From CAVPMN01 sp963706425 (GTDB taxonomy: Bacteria; Actinomycetota; Acidimicrobiia; Acidimicrobiales; Acidimicrobilacustridaceae): a DNA stretch of 64,000 nt. Within the stretch, counting starts at the first letter, position 1; each line of letters begins with the position of its first letter. The position numbers and the translations under genes are program-made. The notes beneath the pieces are model-generated. The model was not told the origin of the DNA. It saw only the letters and a program-made list of their open reading frames with translations, and did no database searches. Of the stretch, positions 8,528 through 17,706 are shown piece after piece. The DNA is taken from contig CAVPMN010000001.1 of assembly GCA_963706425.1 (NCBI GenBank), positions 1,127,957 to 1,191,956 of the forward strand, written 5' to 3'.

Positions 8528-9699
8528 GACCCCACCAGGGCGTCGGCCGCCGCTCGCGCCGAGCGCAACGCGTCGTCGGTGGTGTCACCCACCGCGGTGA
8601 CGTGACCGAGCTTGCGGCCGGGACGCCAGGCCTTTCCGTAGAGGTGGACATGCACCGAGGGGTCGGCGAGGGCCATGGGCACGCGCGCGAGGTCGAGCGG
8701 CTCGGCGCCACCCAACACGTTCACCATCGCCGCGGCGCCGCCGCGTAGTGACGTGTCGCCGAGCGGCCAGTCGAGGACGGCTCGCAGGTGGTTCTCGAAC
8801 TGGGAGGTCGCCGCACCGTCGAGCGTGGCATGGCCGCTGTTGTGGGGGCGGGTGGCCACCTCGTTCACCAGCAACCGCCCGTCGTCGGCGACGAACAACT
8901 CGACGGCGAGGATCCCGACGGCGTCGATCCCGTGCGCGAGCGAAACAGCGAGATCACGCGCCTCGTCTTCGAGGCTGGGTGGGACGACCGCCGGCATCAC
9001 CAGTTGCCGACAGATGCCATCGACCTGGGTCGTCTCGATCAGCGGGTAGGTGGCAAGCCATCCAGACGGGCGTCGGGCCACCAGCACGGCGAGCTCGGTG
9101 GCGATCGGCACACACTCCTCGAGCAACCACTCGGTCGGCGCACCAGGCCCGTTCACCACCGCCGGAAGGTCGTCGAGTGAGCGGACCACCACCACTCCCC
9201 GACCGTCGTATCCCCCGGTCGGCCACTTGCACACGATCGGCCAGCCGTGCGCCGCAGCGAAGCGAGCGACGGCGTCGGCATCGCCGGCGTCGACCACCTG
9301 GTGAGCAGGCACCGGGAAGCCGGCCGCTGCGAGTTGGCGGCGAGCCAACGCCTTGTCCTGAGCCAGCGCCAGCGTGGCCGGACCGGGGCGCACGGCATGA
9401 CCGGCATCGACCAGCGCTTCGAGGTGGGTGCGGGCGACGAGCTCGTGGTCGAGGGTGACCACGTCGGACGCCCGACCGAGGGTCATCAGCGCGTCGACGT
9501 CGTCAGGCGTACCGGCCAGGTGGTGAGCGCCCGCGGCGACCGCGGCATCGTCGGCATCGGGGGTGAGCACGATCACGTCGACGCCGAGGCCGATGGCCGC
9601 CTGATGGGTCATGCGGGCCAACTGACCACCACCGACGATGCCGACCACCGCGCTCGCGCCAGACCTCGCCCGGTTCGGTTGCAGCAACGGGGCGCTCAT
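8524..9699 (-). CDS. purK: N5-carboxyaminoimidazole ribonucleotide synthase
   Basis: ATP- and bicarbonate-dependent carboxylation of AIR. 391 residues, ATP-grasp fold: N-terminal VGIVGGGQLARM, central ATP-binding GYDGRGVVVV, and metal/ATP residues in the EVATRPHNSGHATLDG segment. It directly follows the DAB bicarbonate transporter genes with ATGA coupling; bicarbonate is the PurK substrate, so the linkage may be functional (inference). Confidence 0.93.
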   Translation of the reverse strand: MSAPLLQPNRARSGASAVVGIVGGGQLARMTHQAAIGLGVDVIVLTPDADDAAVAAGAHHLAGTPDDVDALMTLGRASDVVTLDHELVARTHLEALVDAGHAVRPGPATLALAQDKALARRQLAAAGFPVPAHQVVDAGDADAVARFAAAHGWPIVCKWPTGGYDGRGVVVVRSLDDLPAVVNGPGAPTEWLLEECVPIATELAVLVARRPSGWLATYPLIETTQVDGICRQLVMPAVVPPSLEDEARDLAVSLAHGIDAVGILAVELFVADDGRLLVNEVATRPHNSGHATLDGAATSQFENHLRAVLDWPLGDTSLRGGAAAMVNVLGGAEPLDLARVPMALADPSVHVHLYGKAWRPGRKLGHVTAVGDTTDDALRSARAAADALVGS

Positions 9700-10019
9700 G
9701 TGAAGTACTCCGGACGGGTCACCATGGTCGGGGTCACGAAGAGCACGCCCGGACGATCGTCGAACAACCGGCGCAAGGCCGACACCAGCGCATCGGCGCG
9801 CTCGTCGGGCACCACGCTGAGGACAAGGCGCAGCGTGTCGCGGTCGTTGAAGTGCAGGCGACCCTGCTGCACGCCGTGGTGACCGAGGCCCGATACCGCA
9901 GACAGCACGGTGTAGCCGGTGGCGCCGCAGGCCGCGAGCGCTTCGGTCACGACCGGCACGTCGTCACCGCGAACCACCACCTCGAGCTTCGTCATCGGGG
10001 TGAGCGAGGGATGGGTCAC
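9696..10019 (-). CDS. PII-like signalling protein of the DIC transporter
   Basis: 107 residues with a ferredoxin-like PII fold: KLEVVVRGDDVPVVTEAL, a flexible middle (VLSAVSGLGHHG in place of the T-loop) and KLEV-x-VVPDE-like strand pattern (LRLVLSVVPDERADALVSAL). PII-like proteins next to dabA are thought to adjust bicarbonate uptake by sensing adenine nucleotides (known of SbtB-type proteins, here inference). The GTG at 10019 overlaps the dabA stop (GTGA) and is preferred to an ATG at 9995. It overlaps purK by 4 bases. Confidence 0.75.
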   Translation of the reverse strand: MTHPSLTPMTKLEVVVRGDDVPVVTEALAACGATGYTVLSAVSGLGHHGVQQGRLHFNDRDTLRLVLSVVPDERADALVSALRRLFDDRPGVLFVTPTMVTRPEYFT

Positions 10020-12647
10020 GGTCGCGCTCCGAGGTCGAAGGGCGCATCGACCGCGTCGACCCAGCCGCCACCGGGTCGCCGCAACCGCCATCCGATCGCG
10101 GGATCAGCCCCCGGTTCGCGCACACCGAGGTGCACCCACGCACCGTCGAAGAGCTCGGTGAGCACCCGGTTGCGAGCAACGACCGCCTCGACTCGCTCGA
10201 CCGGGGCGACGACCAGCGTGAGGAGTCGCACCGGCAGGTGGCGCGCTCCCTGCTCGTCGGCCACCGACTGCCACGGCAGCCCTGGTCGCAGATCACCACC
10301 GAGGCCTTCGAGCACACCGATGCCGGGCACCGGGTTGTGCAGCACCTTGTCGCCTGCGCCCCACACCCGGGGGTCGACGGTGGCGCCGTAGTAGCCGAGG
10401 CTGATCCAGCTGGCCACGACCATCGGCGCGGTGAGGATCGTCTCGAGCACGGTGCCGTCGAGATCGGCGAGGGGGTCATAGGAGTGGAGGAAGGTGCGGC
10501 CACCCAGGTCGACCGCTCGCGTCAGATCGCGAGGACCGATCACGAACGAGGCGTTCCCGGCCAGCCCCCACTCGGGCCGGGTCTGGGCCCAGTCAGCCGA
10601 CCGGGCCCGCACCGCGCGGGCAGGACCCAGGATCGACGCTGACCGCCCGCCGGGGAGATCGGCCAGCCGCGCCCGGGCGTTGTTCCGACCGACCGCAGCC
10701 AGGTCACACGCCAGCCGACGCATCGCGGCGTCGTGCTCGGTCGGCACGCGCGACGCTTCGAGCAACTTGACCTCGTCGGTGGTGGTGTCGTGCTCCGCGG
10801 CGACGAACCACGTCTCGTGGGGGATCTCGATGCCCCGATCGGCCAACGTGGCGCGCACGGCCGCGTCGTTCAGGATGGCGGCCGCAGCCCGGGCGTTCGC
10901 CCCTCCCCGATTGCCGCCACAGGCGCCACAGTCGAGCGCAGCGGCGTGGGCGTTGGCCGTCGTCGTGGATCCGTGACCGCAGAGCACGACGAGTGGCGCG
11001 AAGCCGTCGGTCAACCCCATCGTGCGCAGTGCGGACTCGGCCACGAGTGCTCGCTCCTCGAGGGAGAGGCCGGCGCCACCGTCGAGCTTGTCGGCGTCGG
11101 GTTCGACGCGACCGGCCACCGACGACGCGCCACGCGGCCGCCGCCCGGGGGCCAGCGTGGCGAGCAACGCTCGCGGACCGAGCACCCACCCGGCCGCCTC
11201 TGCGAGAGCGAACATCGCCATACCGGTGTGACCGGCGTCTTCGACCGTGGCTGCCGCACGGGCCCGCCGCTGGCGTCGATCGGCCACCGAGGCCGGCGCC
11301 ACATCGCCGTCGGGGACTTCCCGCACCTCGATCTCCGGGGTCACCAGCGCGGGCGCCAATGGGACGGCGGCGGCCGAGCCGAGTGCTCGGTAGTTCATGG
11401 CGGTGGCGAAGAAGCCGGCGAACCCGATGGTGTCGTAGGGACCGACCGCCTCGATCCGGCGGCGCAGGCCCTCGGACCGGACATCGATGCAGCACACGAC
11501 CTGAGCCTGCGGCGGTTGCGCGATGCCCTCCGGCGCGCTCGAGAGCCGACGGAGGATCTGGCGCCGGTGGGTCGTCTCGAGAGCGATCAGCACGGCCCGG
11601 CCCACGATCTCCTCGGTGCACGTCGTGAGCACGTCGGCGGCGAACGTCCACTGTCGAGGATCGACGCCGTCGACACCTGCGGCACGCAACGCCTGCTCGA
11701 CCCGCTCACGCGACGGCGGCCGCCGAGTCGGGTGCGACCACGAGGTCGTGATGTGGCATCGGCCCACCGAGAGCCTCGACGGCCAGAGCGTCTGCGGTGA
11801 GCCGCACGGCGAGCAGCTCGACGAGCGACAGCCTGGGTGCGGGATCGTCGACGGGCGCCCACTCGTCGCACCAGCGGGCGTACCCGGCCCAACCGGGAAG
11901 ACGGGCGAGCTGACCGCGCAGCTCGTCGACCCGTCGATGCGACGCGACGCCGAGGGCTGCGAGGGCGTCATCGACTGCGTCGTCGGCTCGCGCGGGCAGC
12001 GCGTCGAACCGCCCCTGATGCGACCGACCGACCAGTCGGCGGAGCCGTCGATCATGGGGCGCCAGGGCGGTCCACGCTTGCCACAGCGACCCGCGTGCCG
12101 TGCGTGGTCCGAGCAGCAGCGCGCACCATCGGGCCACCTCGGCGTCGAGCGCCGGCGCCAGCGCGGTGCCCTCGCGTGCGTCGACTCGCTCGAGCGCGGT
12201 GCGAGGACCGATCGGGCCGACCTCCGGGCCGATGCCCTCGAGCAGGTCAGCCAGGGCGATGTCGAGCGCCGACACCGGCGCGCCCGTCGGGTCGACGTCT
12301 GGCTCATCGCGCAGCCACGGCGCAACCTCCGCGAGGGCCGCGACCAGATCGACCTCCGTCAGCTGGCCATCGGCGATGGCCCGGCGGGCCACGTCGGGCC
12401 CGGGCAGGGTCGTGACACCCAGCCACCGAGTCGCTTCGTTGCGGGCATCATCGAAGTGCGCCGACGTGAGGCCCTGCATCGGGTTGACCGCGATGAACCG
12501 CTCGATGGGCCACAGCGGCGCGACGATCCTGGCGGCCTCCGCCACGTCGGCCCGCAGGCGTCCCCGCTGAGCCAGGCGTCCGGTCGACACCTGCTCGCCC
12601 TGCTCGCTGGCGAGGGTGCCGGGTGATGCGGCGGTGACGGTGGTCAT
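10016..12647 (-). CDS. dabA: Dissolved inorganic carbon transporter subunit DabA (one frameshift)
   Basis: About 876 residues (DUF2309/UPF0753). DabA is a carbonic-anhydrase-like membrane-bound subunit that traps CO2 as bicarbonate, driven through DabB. The N-terminal third (PLWPIERFIAVNPMQG) and the remainder are in two frames joined near 11712, where one extra base would give DSAAASRERVEQALRAAG. Zinc ligands fit C-x-D in CCIDVRSEG, the His in LCGHGS and the Cys of DCGACGG. The ATG at 12647 overlaps the dabB stop by 4 bases and has GAGGAG upstream. An intact frame is expected in the organism. Confidence 0.85.
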
Positions 12648-14218
12648 GGCGTGCTCCTCTGGAGTTCGACTCGCATCGCCGCGAGCGGGCCGGTTGGCAC
12701 GGATCGGGTCGTCGACCCAGCGGGCAGCCGGCCGATCGACGAGGCGACCGCCGCCAGCCGGGGGGCGACCGTGGGGTGCCGGCCGCCGACCCACAGGCTG
12801 ACGACGATCGCGACCAGCACCGCCAGCGCGACCGGCGCCGCCGCCCCGCCCACCGGGACCTCGGGCACGGCCCCAGCTGCAGCCGACTCGATCACGCTGG
12901 CGATGGCGAGGTAGCCGACGGCCAACGCTCCGATCGAGGCGAGGCCACCGGCGAGCGAGCCCACGCTCACCGGCACTCGACCGAGCCAGGCCCATCCGGC
13001 GGTGCCGGCGGTGGCGGCCAAGGCACCGCCCACCATCCAGGCCTCGGCCCCGTGGAACACCAGCACCGCGAGGCCGCCCGCCGCGAGACCGATCACGACG
13101 GAGCTCGCCGCCCGTACGCCCTGCGGCCACCCGGCGACTGATGCCGCGTACGACCGACGGCGCACCGCCGCGCCGATCGTGTCGCCCGCGCCCAGGAATC
13201 GGGCCGATTTGTAGAGCGCGTGGCCGACGAGGTGGGTGAGCGCGGCCAGCGGTGCCCCCACCGCGATCGCAAGGAGCATGAATCCCATCTGGGCCGAGGT
13301 CGACACTGCGAGCGCGCCCTTCACGTCGCGGCGGGCGCGCAGGGAGGCGAGCGATGCGGCGATCGTGACCAGCGAGGCGATGGCCAGCAACCACATCGCA
13401 GCGGGCGCGGCGGCCACCAGGTCGAGAGAGCGCAGCAGCAGGATCGCGCCGGCGTTCACCACTCCGGCGTGCAGGAGCGCAGAGGTCGGCGTGGGCGCGG
13501 CGAGCGTGCCGGGCAACCACATCGGGAGCGGCATCTGTGAGGCACGGGCGAGCGCGGCCACCACCATCAGGACGGCGACCACGTCGAGGGCGCTCACCGC
13601 CAGACTGCCGACCGCCAACGACCGCTCGGCCAGCGTCGGGACGATCTCGCCGAGACGATCGAGGGCCGGATCACCGGCCACTGCGGCCACCAGCACAGCG
13701 GCGATGACCAGGCCGAGGTCGCCCAGACCCAGCGACGCCGCTGCTCGGCGGGCTGCGGCCCGCCGACCGGCAACGCCCGCCCGGTCGAGCAGCACGAGCA
13801 GGGCGACCGTGGTCGCCACCCAGCCGACGACGAACACGCTGAGACGACCGGCGGCGGACGCGGTGAGGGTCGCCGCCAACACCGCGCTGCCTCCTGCGGC
13901 CACGCGCACCGCCTCGGCGCCCGGGTCGAGGCTGCGCCGGGCGTAGGTCAACACGGTGATGCCGATGGCCGACACGGTCAGGGCGATGACGACCGTGAGC
14001 CCGTCGGCCACCAACCACGGGGCGTCCGTCGGCCCGAGCGACAGGGGCCCGTTGGCGGCCACGGCGACGGCCGTCGCCGCCGCCGCAGCCAGGGCGAGGC
14101 CCGCACCGAGCGCGGCTGCGGTGCCGGACCGGTGCCGAGGACGCCAGCGAGCGAAGCCGAGCTCGCCGAAGAGGGCGACCGTGGGAGCGATGATCATGGC
14201 CAGCACCAGGATGGACAT
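12644..14218 (-). CDS. dabB: Dissolved inorganic carbon transporter subunit DabB
   Basis: 524 residues, an NADH dehydrogenase subunit 5/MrpA-like cation-translocating membrane protein with about 14 helices. The helix with MPLPMWLPGTLAAPTPTSAL and the following LLHAGVVNAG, then GHALYKSARFLGAG, are the conserved proton-channel segments. It energises DabA with the proton (or Na+) gradient (known). First gene of the minus-strand run. A TTGACT-N16-TAGTAT promoter ends 7 bases before the ATG, so the transcript is probably leaderless. Confidence 0.88.
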   Translation of the reverse strand: MSILVLAMIIAPTVALFGELGFARWRPRHRSGTAAALGAGLALAAAAATAVAVAANGPLSLGPTDAPWLVADGLTVVIALTVSAIGITVLTYARRSLDPGAEAVRVAAGGSAVLAATLTASAAGRLSVFVVGWVATTVALLVLLDRAGVAGRRAAARRAAASLGLGDLGLVIAAVLVAAVAGDPALDRLGEIVPTLAERSLAVGSLAVSALDVVAVLMVVAALARASQMPLPMWLPGTLAAPTPTSALLHAGVVNAGAILLLRSLDLVAAAPAAMWLLAIASLVTIAASLASLRARRDVKGALAVSTSAQMGFMLLAIAVGAPLAALTHLVGHALYKSARFLGAGDTIGAAVRRRSYAASVAGWPQGVRAASSVVIGLAAGGLAVLVFHGAEAWMVGGALAATAGTAGWAWLGRVPVSVGSLAGGLASIGALAVGYLAIASVIESAAAGAVPEVPVGGAAAPVALAVLVAIVVSLWVGGRHPTVAPRLAAVASSIGRLPAGSTTRSVPTGPLAAMRVELQRSTP

Positions 14219-14225
14219 GACCCAG

Positions 14226-14253
14226 ATACTACGAATTCTGATTCATAAGTCAA
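14226..14253 (-). promoter_or_regulatory. Promoter of the dabBA operon
   Basis: Read on the minus strand, TTGACT (14253-14248), a 16-base spacer and TAGTAT (14231-14226) lie just before the dabB ATG at 14218. A -10 box only 7 bases from the ATG implies transcription starting at the start codon. The stretch is AT-rich in a 70% GC background. Confidence 0.6.
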
Positions 14254-14261
14254 GACTCATG
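14244..14261. promoter_or_regulatory. Inverted repeat over the dabB -35 box
   Basis: CATAAGTC-AA-GACTCATG, 8-base arms with one mismatch, covering the -35 hexamer. It lies between divergent dabB and a winged-helix regulator gene and is a candidate operator for that regulator. Confidence 0.5.
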
Positions 14262-14358
14262 TATTGCTTTATGGTAGTTCCGATTCGTGCCTCTGAGATC
14301 GGCGCGAGGGCTAGCCTGAGAACGACCCGGCGACGCCGCCTGGCTGGGAGGGTTCGCG

Positions 14359-14700
14359 ATGGTTGACGAGCACAGACCGGGGTGGACCTTTCTCACCAAC
14401 CACGGTCACGTCCTCGTCTGCATCGCAGCGGAGCCCGACGTCCGCGGTCGGGACATCGCCGAACGGGTGGGCATCACCGAGAGGGCGGCGCAGGCGATCG
14501 TGGCCGACCTGGTGGCAGAGGGCTATGTCACCAGGACACGAGAAGGCCGACGCAACCGCTACCAGGTCAACCCGGATGCCCCGCTCCGCCACCCGCTCGA
14601 GCACGACCACACCGTCGGCGAGCTGCTCACCACACTCGGCAAGCTGCGACCACCAACTCGCAAGGCCGGCCCGAAGGCCACTGGGCGCCCCGTCGGTTAA
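14359..14700 (+). CDS. Winged-helix transcriptional regulator (MarR/ArsR-like)
   Basis: 113 residues. A winged helix spans residues 15-75 (HVLVCIAAEPDVRGRDIAER, then ITERAAQAIVADLVAEGYV and the basic wing TRTREGRRNRYQVN). No metal- or ligand-binding motif is visible in the short C-terminus. It is divergent from dabB with a palindrome in between, so control of bicarbonate uptake and autoregulation are likely. The ATG has GGGAGGG upstream. Its stop codon lies inside the first TetR-type operator, so the downstream amidohydrolase operon starts right at its end. Confidence 0.75.
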   Translation: MVDEHRPGWTFLTNHGHVLVCIAAEPDVRGRDIAERVGITERAAQAIVADLVAEGYVTRTREGRRNRYQVNPDAPLRHPLEHDHTVGELLTTLGKLRPPTRKAGPKATGRPVG

Positions 14701-14710
14701 CGTTGTTCAC
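14696..14710. promoter_or_regulatory. TetR-type operator 1 (upstream of amidohydrolase operon)
   Basis: GTTAACG-T-TGTTCAC, a 15-bp imperfect palindrome matching four others in the 20-29 kb region. It lies 50 bases before the amidohydrolase ATG at 14761. Confidence 0.6.
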
Positions 14711-14760
14711 CGGACCTCGGCCGCCGCCTGGTGGGGTCCAGCGACGACTGAGAGAGGCCG

Positions 14761-16092
14761 ATGGCTGCAGCGGATCTGGTGCTGCTCGAAGGAGGGTCCG
14801 TCATCGACGGCTCCGGCGTCGCGCTCCGTGCGCAAGCCGATGTGCTCTTCGAGGTCGACAGGATCATCGCGGTGGGCGCGGACGCCGCCGCGATGGCACC
14901 GCCTGACGTAACGACCATCGACGTCCGAGGCCTGACCGTGATGCCCGGTCTGATCGACGCGCACTGCCACGTCACCTTCGGCGAGCCTGCCAGCAACGAC
15001 GAGCTGTTCTTCCACCGCCCGCAGTCGACCGCGATGCTCGTCGCCGCCTTCAACGTGGGCAAGCTACTGCGCGCCGGTGTCACCGGCTTCCTCGATGCCG
15101 ACTGCATCTACGACCTCGGGCCCGCCCTGCGCGACGGCATCGAGGCAGGGCTGGTCGAGGGGCCGCGCATGGCGTCGGGCCTCAATGCGCTGCTCACCGC
15201 GGCTGGTGGCACGGCCGGACGACTCATCCCCGATGCCGGCCAGATCGGCTACGCGCATGTCGTGCGCGACCGGGACGAGATGGTGCGCACCACTCGCCAG
15301 CAGGTCAAGGCAGGGGCCGACTGGATCAAGATTCACGTGACCGGCTCACTGCCGAACAAGGGCCGCGAGATCACCGTCTGGTCGCTCGACGAACTCAGGG
15401 CCGTCACCGAGACCGCCCACTCGCTCGACACGCCCACGATCGCCCATTGCCGCAGCGCGGAGTCGACGCGGCTGGCCGCGCAGGCCGGCGTCGATCTGAT
15501 CCTCCACGCGTCGTACCTCGACGAGTCCGCGGTCGAGGCCGTCGTCGATGCCGGTGCCGCAGTGGCGCCCACCTTCACCTTCCTCGCCAACCTCGCCGAT
15601 CACGGCAGCAAGGTCGGTGCGATGAGCACCCAGGTCGACGTGTTCCGGGGTGAGATCGAGGCGACCGCTTCGATGTTGCGCAAAGCGCACGACGCGGGGG
15701 TTCGCATCCTTTGCGGCTCCGAGAGCGGGTTTGCACTCACGCCGTACGGGCACTGGCACGCCCGGGAGATGGAGGTGCTGGTCGACGCCATGGGCCTCGA
15801 TCCGCTCGAGGCGATCTCGTGTGCCACGCGCAACGGCGCCATCGCGCTGCGCCGGCCGGTCGACTCGATCGGCGTGATCGCCCCAGGCGCCGCCGCGGAC
15901 ATCTTGGTGGTCGACGGTGATCCGACCGTCGACATCGCCGTCCTCGGCGACCGTCGTCGACTGCGGCACGTCTTCTCGCGCGGCCGACCGGTCGACCTCG
16001 AGCGCCCGTGGCCCGAGCGCGAGCCCCTTCCTGGGGAGAAGGTCGGGATGTGGGCCACCCAGTTGCTCACGTGGGACCTCGTCAATCCATGA
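14761..16092 (+). CDS. Metal-dependent amidohydrolase (imidazolonepropionase/prolidase-like)
   Basis: 443 residues, amidohydrolase TIM barrel. Metal ligands: H-C-H in DAHCHVTF, the carboxylated Lys in WIKIHVTGS, His in IAHCRSAES and His in LILHASYLD. The last conserved acid is unusual: CGSESGF has Glu where family members have the catalytic Asp of GTDxG. It has a full C-terminal composite barrel (ADILVVDGDPT). No signal peptide is visible, so it is cytoplasmic. First gene of a plus-strand run ending at 19988 (SDR, ThuA-like, P450, second amidohydrolase); likely opens a cyclic amide or ester in a catabolic route, but the substrate is unknown. Confidence 0.82.
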   Translation: MAAADLVLLEGGSVIDGSGVALRAQADVLFEVDRIIAVGADAAAMAPPDVTTIDVRGLTVMPGLIDAHCHVTFGEPASNDELFFHRPQSTAMLVAAFNVGKLLRAGVTGFLDADCIYDLGPALRDGIEAGLVEGPRMASGLNALLTAAGGTAGRLIPDAGQIGYAHVVRDRDEMVRTTRQQVKAGADWIKIHVTGSLPNKGREITVWSLDELRAVTETAHSLDTPTIAHCRSAESTRLAAQAGVDLILHASYLDESAVEAVVDAGAAVAPTFTFLANLADHGSKVGAMSTQVDVFRGEIEATASMLRKAHDAGVRILCGSESGFALTPYGHWHAREMEVLVDAMGLDPLEAISCATRNGAIALRRPVDSIGVIAPGAAADILVVDGDPTVDIAVLGDRRRLRHVFSRGRPVDLERPWPEREPLPGEKVGMWATQLLTWDLVNP

Positions 16093-16148
16093 CGCCCGAC
16101 GCCAGATCGTTCCCTCGGCGCGTTCGACCGGACCTGGCAGGCCGGTCG

Positions 16149-16967
16149 ATGAGCACGCGGAGTGTCGTCGTCACGGGGGCCGGCAAGGGCCTCGGTGCGG
16201 CCATCGCCGGTGCCGCCGTCGAGGCCGGTTGGACGGTCGGCGTGCTCGATCGCGACGAGGTGGCGGCGGCACGCACGGCCGACTCGCTCGGCTCACTCGC
16301 CGTCGGGTTGTGGGCGGACACCACCGAGGAAGGGGCAGTCGAGGCCTCACTCGACCGGTTCGCACAGGTGACGGGAGTGGCGGCTCCCGATGCGGTGGTC
16401 TGCAACGCGGGCATTGTGCGATTCGGGCCGCTGCTCGACATGTCGCCCGACGACTGGCGAGCCGTCGTCGACGTGAACCTGACCGGGACCTTCCTCACGG
16501 CCCGGGCAGTCGCTCGCCGAGTGGTCGCTGCGCAGCGGCGGTGCTCCATGGTCACGGTCACGTCGATGAACGGGGTGGCACCGGGGCCGAACGCGGGCGC
16601 CTACGCAGCGACCAAGGCTGGGATCGCGCGGCTCACCCAGCAGATGGCGCTCGAGTGGGGCCCCCTCGGGATCCGATGCAACGCCGTGGCACCCGGCCTG
16701 ATCGATGCCGGCATGTCAGAGCCCATCTATGCCGACCCGGACATCGCCCTACGGCGCAGCGAGCGCGTCCCGCTCGGTCGCCTCGGCACTGCTGCCGACG
16801 TGGCCGCGGTCGTGCTCTTCCTCCTCTCCGACGCAGCCGACTACGTGAACGGGACTGAGCTGCTCGTCGACGGCGGCGTCACCATGTCGGTCATCAACAC
16901 GCTGCCGCGCCCCCGAGGAGTCGACCGCGTCGGGCCGGGAGATGCTGGGACGATGGGAGCGCGGTGA
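16149..16967 (+). CDS. Short-chain dehydrogenase/reductase
   Basis: About 272 residues. NAD(P)-binding TGAGKGLG, the NAG motif (CNAG), catalytic Ser (VTVTSMNG) and Tyr-x3-Lys (YAATK) are all present, and the C-terminus has LLVDGGV. It oxidises an alcohol or reduces a ketone of unknown identity. The ATG at 16149 gives the canonical SDR start; an in-frame ATG at 16089 overlapping the amidohydrolase stop would add 20 Arg-rich residues and cannot be excluded. The stop overlaps the ThuA-like ATG. Confidence 0.85.
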   Translation: MSTRSVVVTGAGKGLGAAIAGAAVEAGWTVGVLDRDEVAAARTADSLGSLAVGLWADTTEEGAVEASLDRFAQVTGVAAPDAVVCNAGIVRFGPLLDMSPDDWRAVVDVNLTGTFLTARAVARRVVAAQRRCSMVTVTSMNGVAPGPNAGAYAATKAGIARLTQQMALEWGPLGIRCNAVAPGLIDAGMSEPIYADPDIALRRSERVPLGRLGTAADVAAVVLFLLSDAADYVNGTELLVDGGVTMSVINTLPRPRGVDRVGPGDAGTMGAR

Positions 16968-17680
16968 TGCGCCATCTCCTGCTCTCCGGCGGTCCTGCCC
17001 ACGACTTCGCCGCCACCTCGCAGTCGCTTGCCGGCCTGTTCGACGAGAGCGGCGTGGCCACCACCATCGTCGACGAGCCCGAAGCGGCGTTCGCACATCT
17101 CCGGGCCGTTGAGGTGGGTGAGGCCGAGGCGTTCGACCTGCTCACCGTGAACGCCCTCCACTGGCGCATGGGCGCCGACCGCTATGCGCATCTCCGCCAG
17201 GACCACGCCTTCACACTCGAGTCCGACGACGCGGCCCTGATCGGGCGTTTCGTCGCCGCTGGAGGCGGGCTTCTCGCGCTGCACACAGCCGTCATCTGCT
17301 TCGACGCCGAACCGACGTGGCGGGCGCTGTGCGGGGCGTCGTGGAACTGGGAGACGTCGTCTCATCGTCCGCCGAGCCAGGCCAACGTCAGGGTCACCGG
17401 CGCAGGCCGACATCATGCGCTCACCGAGGGCCTCGACGACTTCGTGGTGCTCGACGAGATCTACCAGGACCTCGACACGGGACCGGAGATCGTCGCGCTG
17501 TTGACGAGCGACGACCCCGGCAGCGAGCGTCCACTCCTCTGGGCCCGTCACATCGGCGACGGGCGGGTCGTCACTGACCTGTTGGGTCACGGGCTCGAGT
17601 CGATCGAGCACCCGACCCACCGGACCATCCTCCGGCGAGCAGCGACGTGGCTCCGGTGCCGGGGGGCAGATCGATCGTGA
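16967..17680 (+). CDS. ThuA-like domain protein
   Basis: 237 residues, glutamine-amidotransferase-like fold of the ThuA family: LLLSGGPAHDF at the N-terminus, GGGLLALHTAVICF in the centre and a Trp-rich WNWETSSH segment. ThuA proteins act in sugar or small-molecule catabolism, and their chemistry is poorly known. The ATG shares its first base with the SDR stop; a GTG 3 bases earlier is equally possible. Coupled on both sides within the catabolic operon. Confidence 0.75.
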   Translation: MRHLLLSGGPAHDFAATSQSLAGLFDESGVATTIVDEPEAAFAHLRAVEVGEAEAFDLLTVNALHWRMGADRYAHLRQDHAFTLESDDAALIGRFVAAGGGLLALHTAVICFDAEPTWRALCGASWNWETSSHRPPSQANVRVTGAGRHHALTEGLDDFVVLDEIYQDLDTGPEIVALLTSDDPGSERPLLWARHIGDGRVVTDLLGHGLESIEHPTHRTILRRAATWLRCRGADRS

Positions 17681-17706
17681 ACTCATCCACCGAAGGGCAA
17701 GACCCG

